NCBI RefSeq assembly: GCF_023518235.1
Contig: NZ_CP090423.1
Span: 2,852,001-2,916,000, forward strand
Direction: 5' to 3'
DNA from: Stenotrophomonas maltophilia
GTDB taxonomy: Bacteria > Pseudomonadota > Gammaproteobacteria > Xanthomonadales > Xanthomonadaceae
Length of the DNA: 64,000 bases
Under the pieces are notes generated by a model. It worked only from the letters and a program-made list of their open reading frames with translations. It was not told the origin of the DNA and did not search any database. Shown here piece after piece: positions 54,497 to 62,633 of the stretch; the first letter of the stretch is position 1, and every line of letters begins with the position of its first letter. A program made the position numbers and the translations under genes.

Positions 54497-54650
54497 TGCT
54501 CCCTCCCCCACGTCGGGATGCAGGGCCATCGTGCGGGCTGCGAAAGCACTTTGCACGCTGCACTGCAAAACAGAACCGGTGGGTATGGGTGAGCCCTGTG
54601 GGGAAAAGCCATTCCACGAAGGTAGAACCCCCCGTACGGATGAGGATGGC

Positions 54651-54656
54651 CGATAA
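54651..54656 (+). promoter_or_regulatory. Likely -10 element of the CoA-transferase gene
   Basis: GATAAT 30 nt before the start codon; the -35 region has no clear match. Confidence 0.4.
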
Positions 54657-54685
54657 TCGGGTTTCCCCCCAGAAACACTGTCGTC

Positions 54686-56200
54686 ATGTCTGTTGATCGC
54701 ATCGCCAACGCGCGTCTCCGTGACCGCGTGGTCTCCGCCGAGGCCGCAGCCGCGCTGATCCAGCCCGGTGAAACCGTGGCCATGAGCGGCTTTACCGGCT
54801 CCGGGTATCCCAAGGCCGTTCCCGTCGAACTGGCCCGCCGCATCGAAGCGGTGCACGCCCAGGGCAACCCCTTCCAGATCAAACTGATGACCGGCGCCTC
54901 CACCGCGCCGGAACTCGATGGCGCGCTGGCCAAGGCCGATGGCATCGCCATGCGCATGCCGTTCCAGAGCGACCCGGATGCGCGAAACCGCATCAACGAG
55001 GGCAAGCTGGATTACATCGACATCCACCTCAGCCACGTGGCCCAGCACGTGTGGTTCGGCTTCTACGGCGAGATCGATACCGCGGTGATCGAAGTGTCGG
55101 CCATCCGCGAAGACGGTTCGCTGGTGCCCTCCACCTCGGTGGGCAACAACAAGACCTGGCTGGACCTGGCGAAGAAGGTGATCGTCGAGGTCAACGAGTG
55201 GCAGCCGGCCGGCGTCGATGGCATGCATGACATCTACTACGGCACCGCGCTGCCGCCGCACCGCAAGCCGATTCCGCTGGTGAACGCCAACGACCGCATC
55301 GGCGATACCGCGCTGCGCTGCGACCCGGACAAGATCGTGGCGGTGGTGCGCACCAACGGCCCGGATCGCAACAGCCCGTTCAGCCCGATCGATGCCACCA
55401 GCGAACAGATCGCCTCGCACCTGATCGAGTTCCTGCAGCACGAAGTGAAGAAGGGCCGCCTGCCGCCGAACCTGCTGCCGTTGCAGTCGGGCGTGGGCAA
55501 TATTCCCAATGCGGTGCTGGCCGGCTTGGCCAAGAGTGGTTTCCGCGACCTGGCCGCGTTCACCGAAGTGATCCAGGACGGCATGCTCGACCTGCTGCGC
55601 GACGGCGTGCTGAGCTATGCCTCGTGCACGGGTTTTGCGCTGAGCCCGCAGGCCAACGAGACGTTCAAGGAGCACATCGATTTCTACCGCGAGCGCATCA
55701 TCATGCGCACGCAGGAGATCTCCAACCATCCGGAACTGGTGCGCCGCCTGGGCTGCATCGGCATGAACGGCATGATCGAGGTGGACATCTACGGCAACGT
55801 CAATTCGACGCACGTGATGGGCACGCGGATCATGAACGGCATCGGCGGTTCGGGTGACTTTGCCCGCAACGGTTTCCTGTCGGCATTCCTGAGCCCGTCC
55901 ACCGCCAAGAACGGCACCATCTCGGCAATCGTGCCGATGGCCAGCCACGTCGACCACACCGAGCACGACGTGTCGGTGATCGTCACCGAACAGGGCCTGG
56001 CCGATCTGCGCGGGCTGACCCCGCGCAAGCGCGCGCAGGTGCTGATCGACAACTGCGCGCACCCGGATTTCCGCGCGCAGCTGCAGGACTACTTCGACCG
56101 TGCCAGCCGCGAGAGCTACGGCAAGCACACCCCGCACCTGCTGCCCGAAGCGCTGTCGTGGCACCAGCGTTGGCTGGATACCGGCACGATGAAGGGCTGA
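54686..56200 (+). CDS. Acetate/succinate CoA-transferase (acetyl-CoA hydrolase/transferase family)
   Basis: 504 residues. [11 protein letters not shown] near the start, [15 protein letters not shown], the catalytic Glu in [13 protein letters not shown] and [20 protein letters not shown] are all family landmarks. The length and motifs match AarC/SucH-type succinyl-CoA:acetate CoA-transferases, which move CoA between acetate and succinate. In the genome this may close an alternative TCA step or handle overflow acetate. Confidence 0.92.
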   Translation: MSVDRIANARLRDRVVSAEAAAALIQPGETVAMSGFTGSGYPKAVPVELARRIEAVHAQGNPFQIKLMTGASTAPELDGALAKADGIAMRMPFQSDPDARNRINEGKLDYIDIHLSHVAQHVWFGFYGEIDTAVIEVSAIREDGSLVPSTSVGNNKTWLDLAKKVIVEVNEWQPAGVDGMHDIYYGTALPPHRKPIPLVNANDRIGDTALRCDPDKIVAVVRTNGPDRNSPFSPIDATSEQIASHLIEFLQHEVKKGRLPPNLLPLQSGVGNIPNAVLAGLAKSGFRDLAAFTEVIQDGMLDLLRDGVLSYASCTGFALSPQANETFKEHIDFYRERIIMRTQEISNHPELVRRLGCIGMNGMIEVDIYGNVNSTHVMGTRIMNGIGGSGDFARNGFLSAFLSPSTAKNGTISAIVPMASHVDHTEHDVSVIVTEQGLADLRGLTPRKRAQVLIDNCAHPDFRAQLQDYFDRASRESYGKHTPHLLPEALSWHQRWLDTGTMKG

Positions 56201-56211
56201 CGCCCGCTTCT

Positions 56212-56271
56212 GTAGAGTCGAGCCATGCTCGACTCTCCTTCCCCGTGCAGCCGAGCATGGCTCGGCTCTAC
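56212..56271. repeat. SMAG repeat (paired)
   Basis: GTAGAGTCGAGCCATGCTCGAC and AGCCGAGCATGGCTCGGCT with CTAC. Confidence 0.85.
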
Positions 56272-56308
56272 AAAGGGGCAGCAGCATGACCCCAGGTACG
56301 GACATCGG

Positions 56309-56362
56309 GTAGAGCCGGCCGCTGGCCGGCTTCCGCAACAGCCGGCCAGCGGCCGGCTCTAC
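56309..56362. repeat. SMAG repeat (paired)
   Basis: GTAGAGCCGGCCGCTGGCCGGC mirrored by GCCGGCCAGCGGCCGGCTCTAC, close before the end of the minus-strand HglS gene. Confidence 0.85.
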
Positions 56363-56364
56363 CT

Positions 56365-57729
56365 TCAGGCGGTGCGCAGCGCCGCCAGCGATTCGGCCTG
56401 CAGCCGCTCGTAGATCTCGAACTCGTCATTCACCGCCACACCCAGCGCCTGTTCGAATGCCTCGCGGTTGGCATGCGCGGCATAGGCGCGCTGCTCCTCG
56501 CCGCCCAGGTTCGACTGGAAAATGCCCGCGGCACTGACCGGCAGGAAATCTTCGTAGACGATCGGGTCGGCCGTGGCCAGGCCCGCGGCCACCAGCACTT
56601 CGGCGGGCAGATCGGCCACGCGCTCCGGTGCGGCGCGGCCAGCGTCGGTCAGCTGGTAGCGGTAATAGCCCAGCCCTTCCTGGCGCAGGGTGTCGTGGTC
56701 ATCCGGGAAACTGGCAAACACCGCCTGCAGGCGCTGGCCGTAGTCGCCACCGGTGCTGCCGGCTCCACCGGCATCGCGCGCCTGTGCCAGCAGCTGGTCG
56801 TACAGCGCGCGGCCCTTCGGGGTCAGGGCCAGGCCGCGCTGTTCGATCTCGCCGAAACGCGCGGTGTGGGTGCCGGCATCGCCGCCTTCGCTGTCCGGGA
56901 AGTGCACGGCCTCTTCCAGCGCCTTGAAGCTGGTCTGGCGCAGCAGGATCGGACAGTCACGGCGCGGCGGGCCTTCGATCACCGCCTTGGCCGCCATGCC
57001 ATGCTCGATCATCGCAGTCTGCGCGGCATCGATGTCCAGCGTACGTGGGGTCAGGTGGTTGATGTGCGGGCCACGGAAGCTCACCACGTCGGCCACCAGG
57101 CGGTGCGCGTTGTGCAGGGCGTGGTAGGTCGGCAGGTCGACGGTGGCATCACCATGCCAGCGGAAGGTCTCCAGCGCCTGCTCGACAAAACGCTCGGCAT
57201 CGGCCTGTGACAGGCCACCGTCACGCTCGGCCTGCTCGATCAGCGCCAGCGCGCCGTCGGTGAAGATGCGGCGGCGGGCAAGGATCGTTGCCGATTCGGC
57301 ACGCAGCGCTTCGTCTTCGATCAGCTCCAGGCGCAGCAGCGAGGTGAACACGCGGAACGGGTTCTGCGCCAGCGCGGCGCCGGTGAGCGGGCGGAACGCG
57401 GTGGAATGCACCGGCACACCGGCCACCGACAGATCGTAGTAGCCCACCGGGTACATGCCCATCACCGCGAACAGGCGGCGCAGCGTGGCCAGTTCCTGCA
57501 CGGTGCCAACGCGGATGGCGCCATGGCGCTCTTCATCCAGGCGCGCGCGCTCGTCGTTGCGCTGCAGCTGCGCGGCCAGCGCCGGGTCCTGGGCCAGCAC
57601 CTGCGCGTTGATCCGCTCCACCAGTTCCACCAGCGTGCCGTACAGCGGCACTTCGGTGCGGTACATGCGGGACATGGCCTGTGCGAACAGGCGGCGGATC
57701 ACATCAGGCGAAACGAAAGAGGCGCTCAT
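56365..57729 (-). CDS. hglS: 2-oxoadipate dioxygenase/decarboxylase (HglS, DUF1338)
   Basis: 454 residues. The DUF1338 fold is clear from GTVQELATLRRLFAVMGMYP, AGVPVHSTAFRPL and SFRGPHINHLTPRTLDIDAA, the last two holding the metal-binding His residues. HglS converts 2-oxoadipate to D-2-hydroxyglutarate in lysine breakdown, as established for the Pseudomonas enzyme; the YdcJ name is also used. The genomic neighbours do not include lysine catabolic genes. Confidence 0.9.
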   Translation of the reverse strand: MSASFVSPDVIRRLFAQAMSRMYRTEVPLYGTLVELVERINAQVLAQDPALAAQLQRNDERARLDEERHGAIRVGTVQELATLRRLFAVMGMYPVGYYDLSVAGVPVHSTAFRPLTGAALAQNPFRVFTSLLRLELIEDEALRAESATILARRRIFTDGALALIEQAERDGGLSQADAERFVEQALETFRWHGDATVDLPTYHALHNAHRLVADVVSFRGPHINHLTPRTLDIDAAQTAMIEHGMAAKAVIEGPPRRDCPILLRQTSFKALEEAVHFPDSEGGDAGTHTARFGEIEQRGLALTPKGRALYDQLLAQARDAGGAGSTGGDYGQRLQAVFASFPDDHDTLRQEGLGYYRYQLTDAGRAAPERVADLPAEVLVAAGLATADPIVYEDFLPVSAAGIFQSNLGGEEQRAYAAHANREAFEQALGVAVNDEFEIYERLQAESLAALRTA

Positions 57730-57825
57730 CAGTCACTCGATTACGGGAACGGGGAACAGCTCGGGCCCGTATTGTCGCCGGAGCGCGGGGCGGCGGCGAT
57801 ATGCAGAGCAACATGAAGCAAACCG

Positions 57826-57963
57826 GTAGTGCCGGCCGCTGGCCGGCAACCCCCGGACTGCTCCTGGTAGGTGCGAACCCTGGTTCGCAGTGCTTCTGCA
57901 CCGGCCCCTGGCAGTTCCGTGCGAACCAAGGTTCGCACCCACCGGACGCGGCCCGGCATTACC
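57826..57963. repeat. SMAG repeat cluster
   Basis: Units GTAGTGCCGGCCGCTGGCCGGC, GTAGGTGCGAACCCTGGTTC with GCA, and GTGCGAACCAAGGTTCGCACC lie in one block, ending in GGCATTACC, which in reverse is a GTAA head giving the TAA stop of the minus-strand gene below. Confidence 0.8.
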
Positions 57964-58447
57964 GGTTGAGCTGACGCTTCAGGGTGGCATCCAGGGTGAT
58001 CGGCCGGTCCCAGTGCTGGTAGCTGGCCACGATGGCATGGCGTACGGCGCGCACATGCACGTTCTGCGGTTTCACCGGCATCCGCTTCACCACCGCCTCC
58101 CAGCCGCCCTCCGGGTTCTGGCTGAACGCACGCACGCTGTCGCGGCAGGTCTGGCCACTGGCCTTGGCCCAGAAACAGGCGAAATAGATGTCCCCGGCCT
58201 GCCAGCCATGCGTGGTGAACAGCGCGCTGATGTAGCCGCGTGGCACGCCCGCATAGCGCGACACTTCGTCAAGGAAGGCGTCGGGGTAGCGTTCGGCGTA
58301 ATGGTTGATGTCCTGCAGCTGGTCATCCACCCAGCTGTCGCCGGTCTCCACCTCATACGCGGCCGAACGCTCGGCGGTCTGCTGGGCCAGCACGGTGGCC
58401 GGCGCCAGCAGCAGGGACAACAGCAGTGCGCGCAGTCGCAGGTTCAT
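57959..58447 (-). CDS. Exported protein of unknown function
   Basis: 162 residues with a signal peptide (LRALLLSLLLAPATVLAQQT). The mature part contains WVDDQLQDINHYAERYPDAF, RYAGVPRGYISALF and two Cys (FACFWAK, QTCRDS) that may pair. It looks conserved but no family is recognised. The start at 58447 gives a standard leader. Confidence 0.7.
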   Translation of the reverse strand: MNLRLRALLLSLLLAPATVLAQQTAERSAAYEVETGDSWVDDQLQDINHYAERYPDAFLDEVSRYAGVPRGYISALFTTHGWQAGDIYFACFWAKASGQTCRDSVRAFSQNPEGGWEAVVKRMPVKPQNVHVRAVRHAIVASYQHWDRPITLDATLKRQLNR

Positions 58448-58478
58448 GGCCCGATTCTGCCGCAGCCGCCCGTTCCTG

Positions 58479-59231
58479 TCAGGCCGCAGCAGCGGCCTTG
58501 GCCTCGATCGCGGCCAGCGCGGCCGGCCAATCGTGGGCGCTGTCGGCGGTGACCATGCGCGGCTCGTCCTCGGCCACGCCGTGCTGGGTCTCGTGCGCCC
58601 AGGTCACCGCGTACGGCGTATGCACGCCCCAGCCACCGAGGGTGACCACCGGCTCGATATCCGAACGCAGCGAGTTGCCGACCATCACAAAGCGCTGCAT
58701 CGGCAGGTCGAACTCGGACAGCACGCGGGCGTAGGTTTCCGGATCCTTCTCGGAGACGATCTCGATGCGCGGGAACAGCTCGGCCAGGTTGGCGACCTTG
58801 ATCTTGGCTTCCTGATGGAACAGATCGCCCTTGGTGATCAGCACCACCGGGTAGTGCTCGGCGATGGCCGCCACCGCTTCGCGCACACCGTCGATCAACT
58901 CGACCGGATGCCCCAGGGTGGCATGGCCGATATCGAGGATGCGCTGGATGTCCTTGGCTTCGATGCGCTGGCCGGTGATGTCGATGGCCGCTTCGATCAT
59001 CGACAGGGTCATGCTCTTCACGCCGTAGCCGAAGGTACCCAGGTGGCGCTGCTGCACTTCCAGCAGGTGGCGCGCGGTCTGGGTGTCATGCACGTCGACG
59101 TAGCGCGACAGCAGGTCAAGATAATCCTGCTCGGCCTTGCGGTAGTAGTCCTCGCTCTTCCACAGCGTATCGTCACCGTCAAAACCGACCAGGCCGATGG
59201 CGCGCGACGGCGCAGGCGTGGAGGTATTCAT
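58479..59231 (-). CDS. HAD superfamily phosphatase
   Basis: 250 residues. Motif I is GFDGDDTLW (DxDxT, Asp18 and Asp20), motif II VLITKGD, motif III Lys in SEKDPET and motif IV MVGNSLRSDIEPV. This is the HAD subclass with a small cap, with nucleotide or sugar phosphates as likely substrates. It is 31 nt upstream of the small exported protein gene; transcripts may be shared. Confidence 0.9.
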   Translation of the reverse strand: MNTSTPAPSRAIGLVGFDGDDTLWKSEDYYRKAEQDYLDLLSRYVDVHDTQTARHLLEVQQRHLGTFGYGVKSMTLSMIEAAIDITGQRIEAKDIQRILDIGHATLGHPVELIDGVREAVAAIAEHYPVVLITKGDLFHQEAKIKVANLAELFPRIEIVSEKDPETYARVLSEFDLPMQRFVMVGNSLRSDIEPVVTLGGWGVHTPYAVTWAHETQHGVAEDEPRMVTADSAHDWPAALAAIEAKAAAAA

Positions 59232-59260
59232 CGGCCAAGGATACAGGGGCCATGGTGACG

Positions 59261-59294
59261 AGAAAAACCCGGGCGGCCGCAGCCGCCCGGGTTC
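59261..59294 (-). terminator. Rho-independent terminator after the EF-hand gene
   Basis: AACCCGGGCGGC-TGCG-GCCGCCCGGGTT then TTT on the minus strand, 22 nt past the stop. Confidence 0.9.
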
Positions 59295-59315
59295 CCATAC
59301 GCCCCGATGCAGGTG

Positions 59316-59732
59316 TTACCTGCCCTGCGCGCCCTGCGCAGCGCCGCCCGCACCCGCCTGCTGGGCGGCCACGTAGGCCTTGTACTCATCGGCGCTCAAC
59401 TCGCCGTCCTTGTTGCTGTCGGCCTGGTCGAACACCTGTGCCAGACCCGCGTTCACCTGCGCCTCGGTCTTGCTGATGGTGCCGTTGCCATCGGTATCGA
59501 TGCTGGCCCAGGTCTGGCCACCGCCATTGGCCTGCGCCGATGCCGCCGCGGCCGCATTGGTCGCCTGGTCAGCAGCCTGACCCGCCTGAGCCGCTGCCTG
59601 CTGGGCCTGCGCGGCCTCGTTCTGCGCCTGCGCGGCCTGCTGCTTGGCCGACTGCGCCATCGCCGGAATGGCCAGTACGCTGCCGGCGGCGACGATCAGG
59701 GCGATCAGGGGCTTGCGGTTGCGAATAGTCAT
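59316..59732 (-). CDS. Exported EF-hand protein
   Basis: 138 residues with a signal peptide (PLIALIVAAGSVLAIPAMAQ). An Ala/Gln-rich helical stretch leads to two EF-hand loops, DTDGNGTISKTE and DSNKDGELSADE, with the Asp/Asn/Glu positions needed to bind calcium. Such proteins occur in Xanthomonadaceae; the role is unknown. The gap 59733-59964 has nothing notable. Confidence 0.85.
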   Translation of the reverse strand: MTIRNRKPLIALIVAAGSVLAIPAMAQSAKQQAAQAQNEAAQAQQAAAQAGQAADQATNAAAAASAQANGGGQTWASIDTDGNGTISKTEAQVNAGLAQVFDQADSNKDGELSADEYKAYVAAQQAGAGGAAQGAQGR

Positions 59733-59964
59733 CAGGGGTGTCTCCTACCTGTTGGATGGTGTTGCGCGGCCTGTTGTCTCCGCACGGCACCTACCCTGCC
59801 ACCGCCTTTCTGAATCGATTTTGCGCTGCGACCGGCGCCCACACGCGCGATTAACCACTGGCCCGCGCGCATGCATTAGTGCGCTGGTTAGCGGCGGGTG
59901 AGTGGCTCATAAGATGCGCATTCAGTGCGCCCGGATTTAACCGGGTGCCAACGAAAAACCTGCG

Positions 59965-60336
59965 TCAGTCGACGGTTTTTTCCGATGACCGCGAACTGAA
60001 CATCACCCATCCCAATGCCACACCGGCCAGCGCGCCGGCGATTTCCAGCACCACGCGGCTGCCCAGTTCGTTCGGATCGTGGATGGTGGACAGGAAGATG
60101 CGCGCGTACAGCGGTGATTCCAGGCGCACGATGCCCATGTAGAACAGCTTCCACGCATCGATGCCCGCCGAGATCACCACCGAGATGACGCAGGACCAGC
60201 CAATCGCATGGCCCATCGGCCAGTGCAGCAGCCGGCACAACCGCGACCACAGCAGGTACACCAGCAGGCCGGCCAGCAGAGCGATGGCGCCCGCTTCCAG
60301 GGTACCGAGCAGGCCGAAGTGCAGGGGAAGGTTCAT
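59965..60336 (-). CDS. Membrane protein of unknown function
   Basis: 123 residues with three to four hydrophobic helices (LEAGAIALLAGLLVYLLWSR, AIGWSCVISVVISAGIDAWK, VVLEIAGALAGVALGWVMFS). No family recognised. The start at 60336 (MNLPLHFGLL) precedes the first helix with AAGG 5 nt upstream. Confidence 0.6.
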   Translation of the reverse strand: MNLPLHFGLLGTLEAGAIALLAGLLVYLLWSRLCRLLHWPMGHAIGWSCVISVVISAGIDAWKLFYMGIVRLESPLYARIFLSTIHDPNELGSRVVLEIAGALAGVALGWVMFSSRSSEKTVD

Positions 60337-60400
60337 CGGGTGGGCAGCGGTGGGAAGGCGGCCAGTGTAAGGGGTATCGCCCGGCACTACCGTGTCGCCC

Positions 60401-61114
60401 CTACCGCACGGGAACGTCGTAGGCGGTGCCGGGGTCCGGTTCGGGCTGGAACGTGTAGTGCCACCACTCCTGCGGATAGTTCACAAAGCCGCGCCGCGCC
60501 ATCGCCCGCACCAGCTGCTGGCGGTTCGCCTGCTGTGCTTCACTCAGCCCGGTCGTCTGCGTATGCGCACGCGGGCCGAAGAAATCGAAGTCGGTGCCCA
60601 TCTCCAGCACCGTACAACCACCGCTGCGGCAATCCAGCAACCCCAGATCTACGGTGGCACCGCGACTGTGACCGGAGCGCTCGGCGATATAGCCGTCGGC
60701 CAGCAGGCGCGGCTTCTCCAGGTCTGGATACTGCACCGCCTTGCGCGAGCGCTCGTTCGGATCGTTCACCCAGGCCATGAAAGCCTGCACCGAACGCACC
60801 GGTCGATAGCAGTCGTAAACACGCAGGCCGAAGCCCTGCGCGCGCAGGTCCTGCTCCACCTGGGCCAGTGCCTTCGCGACCGGCGCCAGCAGATAGCAGG
60901 ACGGCGCCTCGTAGCCGGGGACGCGCGCACCGGTGAAGTTGTTCGCCGTCGCATAGCGGATATCCATCTCGATGTGCGGCGACAGCGTGCCGATCTCCAC
61001 CAGCCCAGCCTCCGCCGCATCGGTGGCCGGCGAAACGCGGGGTGGCTCAGCGGCGTGGGCGGTCGCGGCCAGGGCAATCGCCAGTACGAGTGAAATGCAG
61101 GTCCTGGAAGTCAT
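60401..61114 (-). CDS. ddpX: D-Ala-D-Ala dipeptidase (VanX/DdpX-like, M15D), exported
   Basis: 237 residues with a signal peptide (ISLVLAIALAATAHAAEPPR). The zinc site reads SGHSRGATVD (His149, Asp156) and EWWHY (Glu216, His219); Arg in DCYRPVRS corresponds to the substrate-binding Arg of VanX. It should split D-Ala-D-Ala from cell-wall turnover. The start overlaps the end of the serine hydrolase gene by 68 nt. Confidence 0.9.
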   Translation of the reverse strand: MTSRTCISLVLAIALAATAHAAEPPRVSPATDAAEAGLVEIGTLSPHIEMDIRYATANNFTGARVPGYEAPSCYLLAPVAKALAQVEQDLRAQGFGLRVYDCYRPVRSVQAFMAWVNDPNERSRKAVQYPDLEKPRLLADGYIAERSGHSRGATVDLGLLDCRSGGCTVLEMGTDFDFFGPRAHTQTTGLSEAQQANRQQLVRAMARRGFVNYPQEWWHYTFQPEPDPGTAYDVPVR

Positions 61115-62633
61115 AGCTGAAGTCGATGTCCGGATCGATGGCGCGCAGGTCCAGCGTCGGCACCGGGCCTTCGCCCGGTTGCAGCCATGCCTGCGCTTCG
61201 TCTCCCAGCGTATCCCAGCGCAGCAGCCAGCGTCCTTGCTGTTGCAGCACGGCGCTCTGCAGCTTCGGCGACTTGTCCACGCTGAAACGCAGGCCGTCCT
61301 TGCCCGGGCACAGCGAGGCCGGCCCCAGCCAGGGATCGCGGTAACGGCCCTGCCAGCGCGGCAGATCGACCGCGCGCGCCGCCTGCGCCGGGGACGTCAC
61401 AGGTCGCTGATGGCCCGATGCTGCCCGCGTGGCCTGCTCGGTCTTCAGTTCGGCCAGATAGGCCTCGGCCGGGCGCGCATCATGCGGAGCGGTGAAGCGC
61501 TTCAGCAGCGCCTGCATCAGCGCCGTGCGTGCGTCCTCGCCCTCGCCGTTGATCAGCATCACCACGCCCACCTTGCGGTCGGGCAGCAGGGCCAGCGACG
61601 AATACATGCCCGACAGCGTGCCGGTGTGCGCCACCTTCCACTGCCCGTCCATGTCCGACACCCGCCAGCCATAGCCGTAGCCGTAGAAGTGCGCGTTGTC
61701 CCAGCGCCGCTGGCGTTCGCCCAGCGGCATCGGCATGTGCAGGGTCCACAGCGTGCGGCGCTGCTCGGCATTGAGCCAATCAGGGACCAGGGAAGGCTCC
61801 AGCAGCACCTGCATCCAACGCGTCATGTCACGCAGGGAACAGCGGATGCCGCCGGCGGCCATCGACGTCAGGTCGGGGCTGGTTTCACCATCGGAGTTCA
61901 CCACCACGTTGCGGCCCGCGCGCCAGGCATGCGGCTGGGCCACGTTGCCCACCTGCTTCACCGGCCATGCCCCGACCTGGCAACGGTCCATGCCGAGCGG
62001 CTCGAACACCTGCTCGCGCATCAGCTGGTCGTATGGCTTGCCACCGGCAGCGGCCGCCACTTCGCCGGCCACCACATACATCAGGTTGTCGTAGGCATAG
62101 CGGCTGCGGAAGCTGCTGACCGGTTTCAGGTGCGCCAGACCGGCAATGATGTCGGCGCGGGTGAATGCGTTCGGCTCCGGCCACAGCATCAGGTCACCCG
62201 CGCCCAGGCCGAGGCCGCTGTTGTGGATCAGCAGGTCGCGCACCTGCATCTGCTGGCCCACCCACGCGTCATGCATGCGGAAACCTGGCAGGTGCCGCTG
62301 CACCGGATCATCCCAGCGCAGCCGGCCCTGCTGCACCAGCCGCGCCAGCAGCGCGGCGGTCATCGCCTTGCTGTTGGAGGCGATCTTGAACAGCGTGTCC
62401 TGATCGATGTGGCCACCATCGCCGCGCATACCATCGGCGTGCTGGTAGACCACCTGCCCGTGGTCGACCACGGCCATGGCCAGCCCGGGCAGGTGCTCGT
62501 GCTGGACGATGGCCGCGACGTCGGCATCGATGGAGGCGGTCGTGGTCGTCTGCGCCGCGGCAATCGGGAACACCGCCCACGCCGCCACGCAGACGCAGCG
62601 TCGTGCATGCCGGACAGGTTTCAGTAGGCCCAT
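61047..62633 (-). CDS. Exported class C beta-lactamase-like serine hydrolase
   Basis: 528 residues with a leader (CVCVAAWAVFPIAAAQTTTT). Ser-x-x-Lys is in KIASNSKAMT, Tyr-x-Asn in AYDNLMYVVAG and HTG in VAHTGTLSG, so the complete penicillin-binding set is kept. A C-terminal extension of about 130 residues (APHDARPAEAYLAELKTEQA and beyond) follows, as in D-aminopeptidase- or DUF3471-bearing relatives. Overlaps the receptor gene upstream by 13 nt and the dipeptidase by 68 nt, which suggests tight coupling. Confidence 0.88.
   Translation of the reverse strand: MGLLKPVRHARRCVCVAAWAVFPIAAAQTTTTASIDADVAAIVQHEHLPGLAMAVVDHGQVVYQHADGMRGDGGHIDQDTLFKIASNSKAMTAALLARLVQQGRLRWDDPVQRHLPGFRMHDAWVGQQMQVRDLLIHNSGLGLGAGDLMLWPEPNAFTRADIIAGLAHLKPVSSFRSRYAYDNLMYVVAGEVAAAAGGKPYDQLMREQVFEPLGMDRCQVGAWPVKQVGNVAQPHAWRAGRNVVVNSDGETSPDLTSMAAGGIRCSLRDMTRWMQVLLEPSLVPDWLNAEQRRTLWTLHMPMPLGERQRRWDNAHFYGYGYGWRVSDMDGQWKVAHTGTLSGMYSSLALLPDRKVGVVMLINGEGEDARTALMQALLKRFTAPHDARPAEAYLAELKTEQATRAASGHQRPVTSPAQAARAVDLPRWQGRYRDPWLGPASLCPGKDGLRFSVDKSPKLQSAVLQQQGRWLLRWDTLGDEAQAWLQPGEGPVPTLDLRAIDPDIDFSYDFQDLHFTRTGDCPGRDRPRR

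Noticed and set aside
61047..61114. Frameshift between serine hydrolase and dipeptidase
   Set aside because: Both proteins are complete with own leaders or tails, so this is overlap rather than damage.
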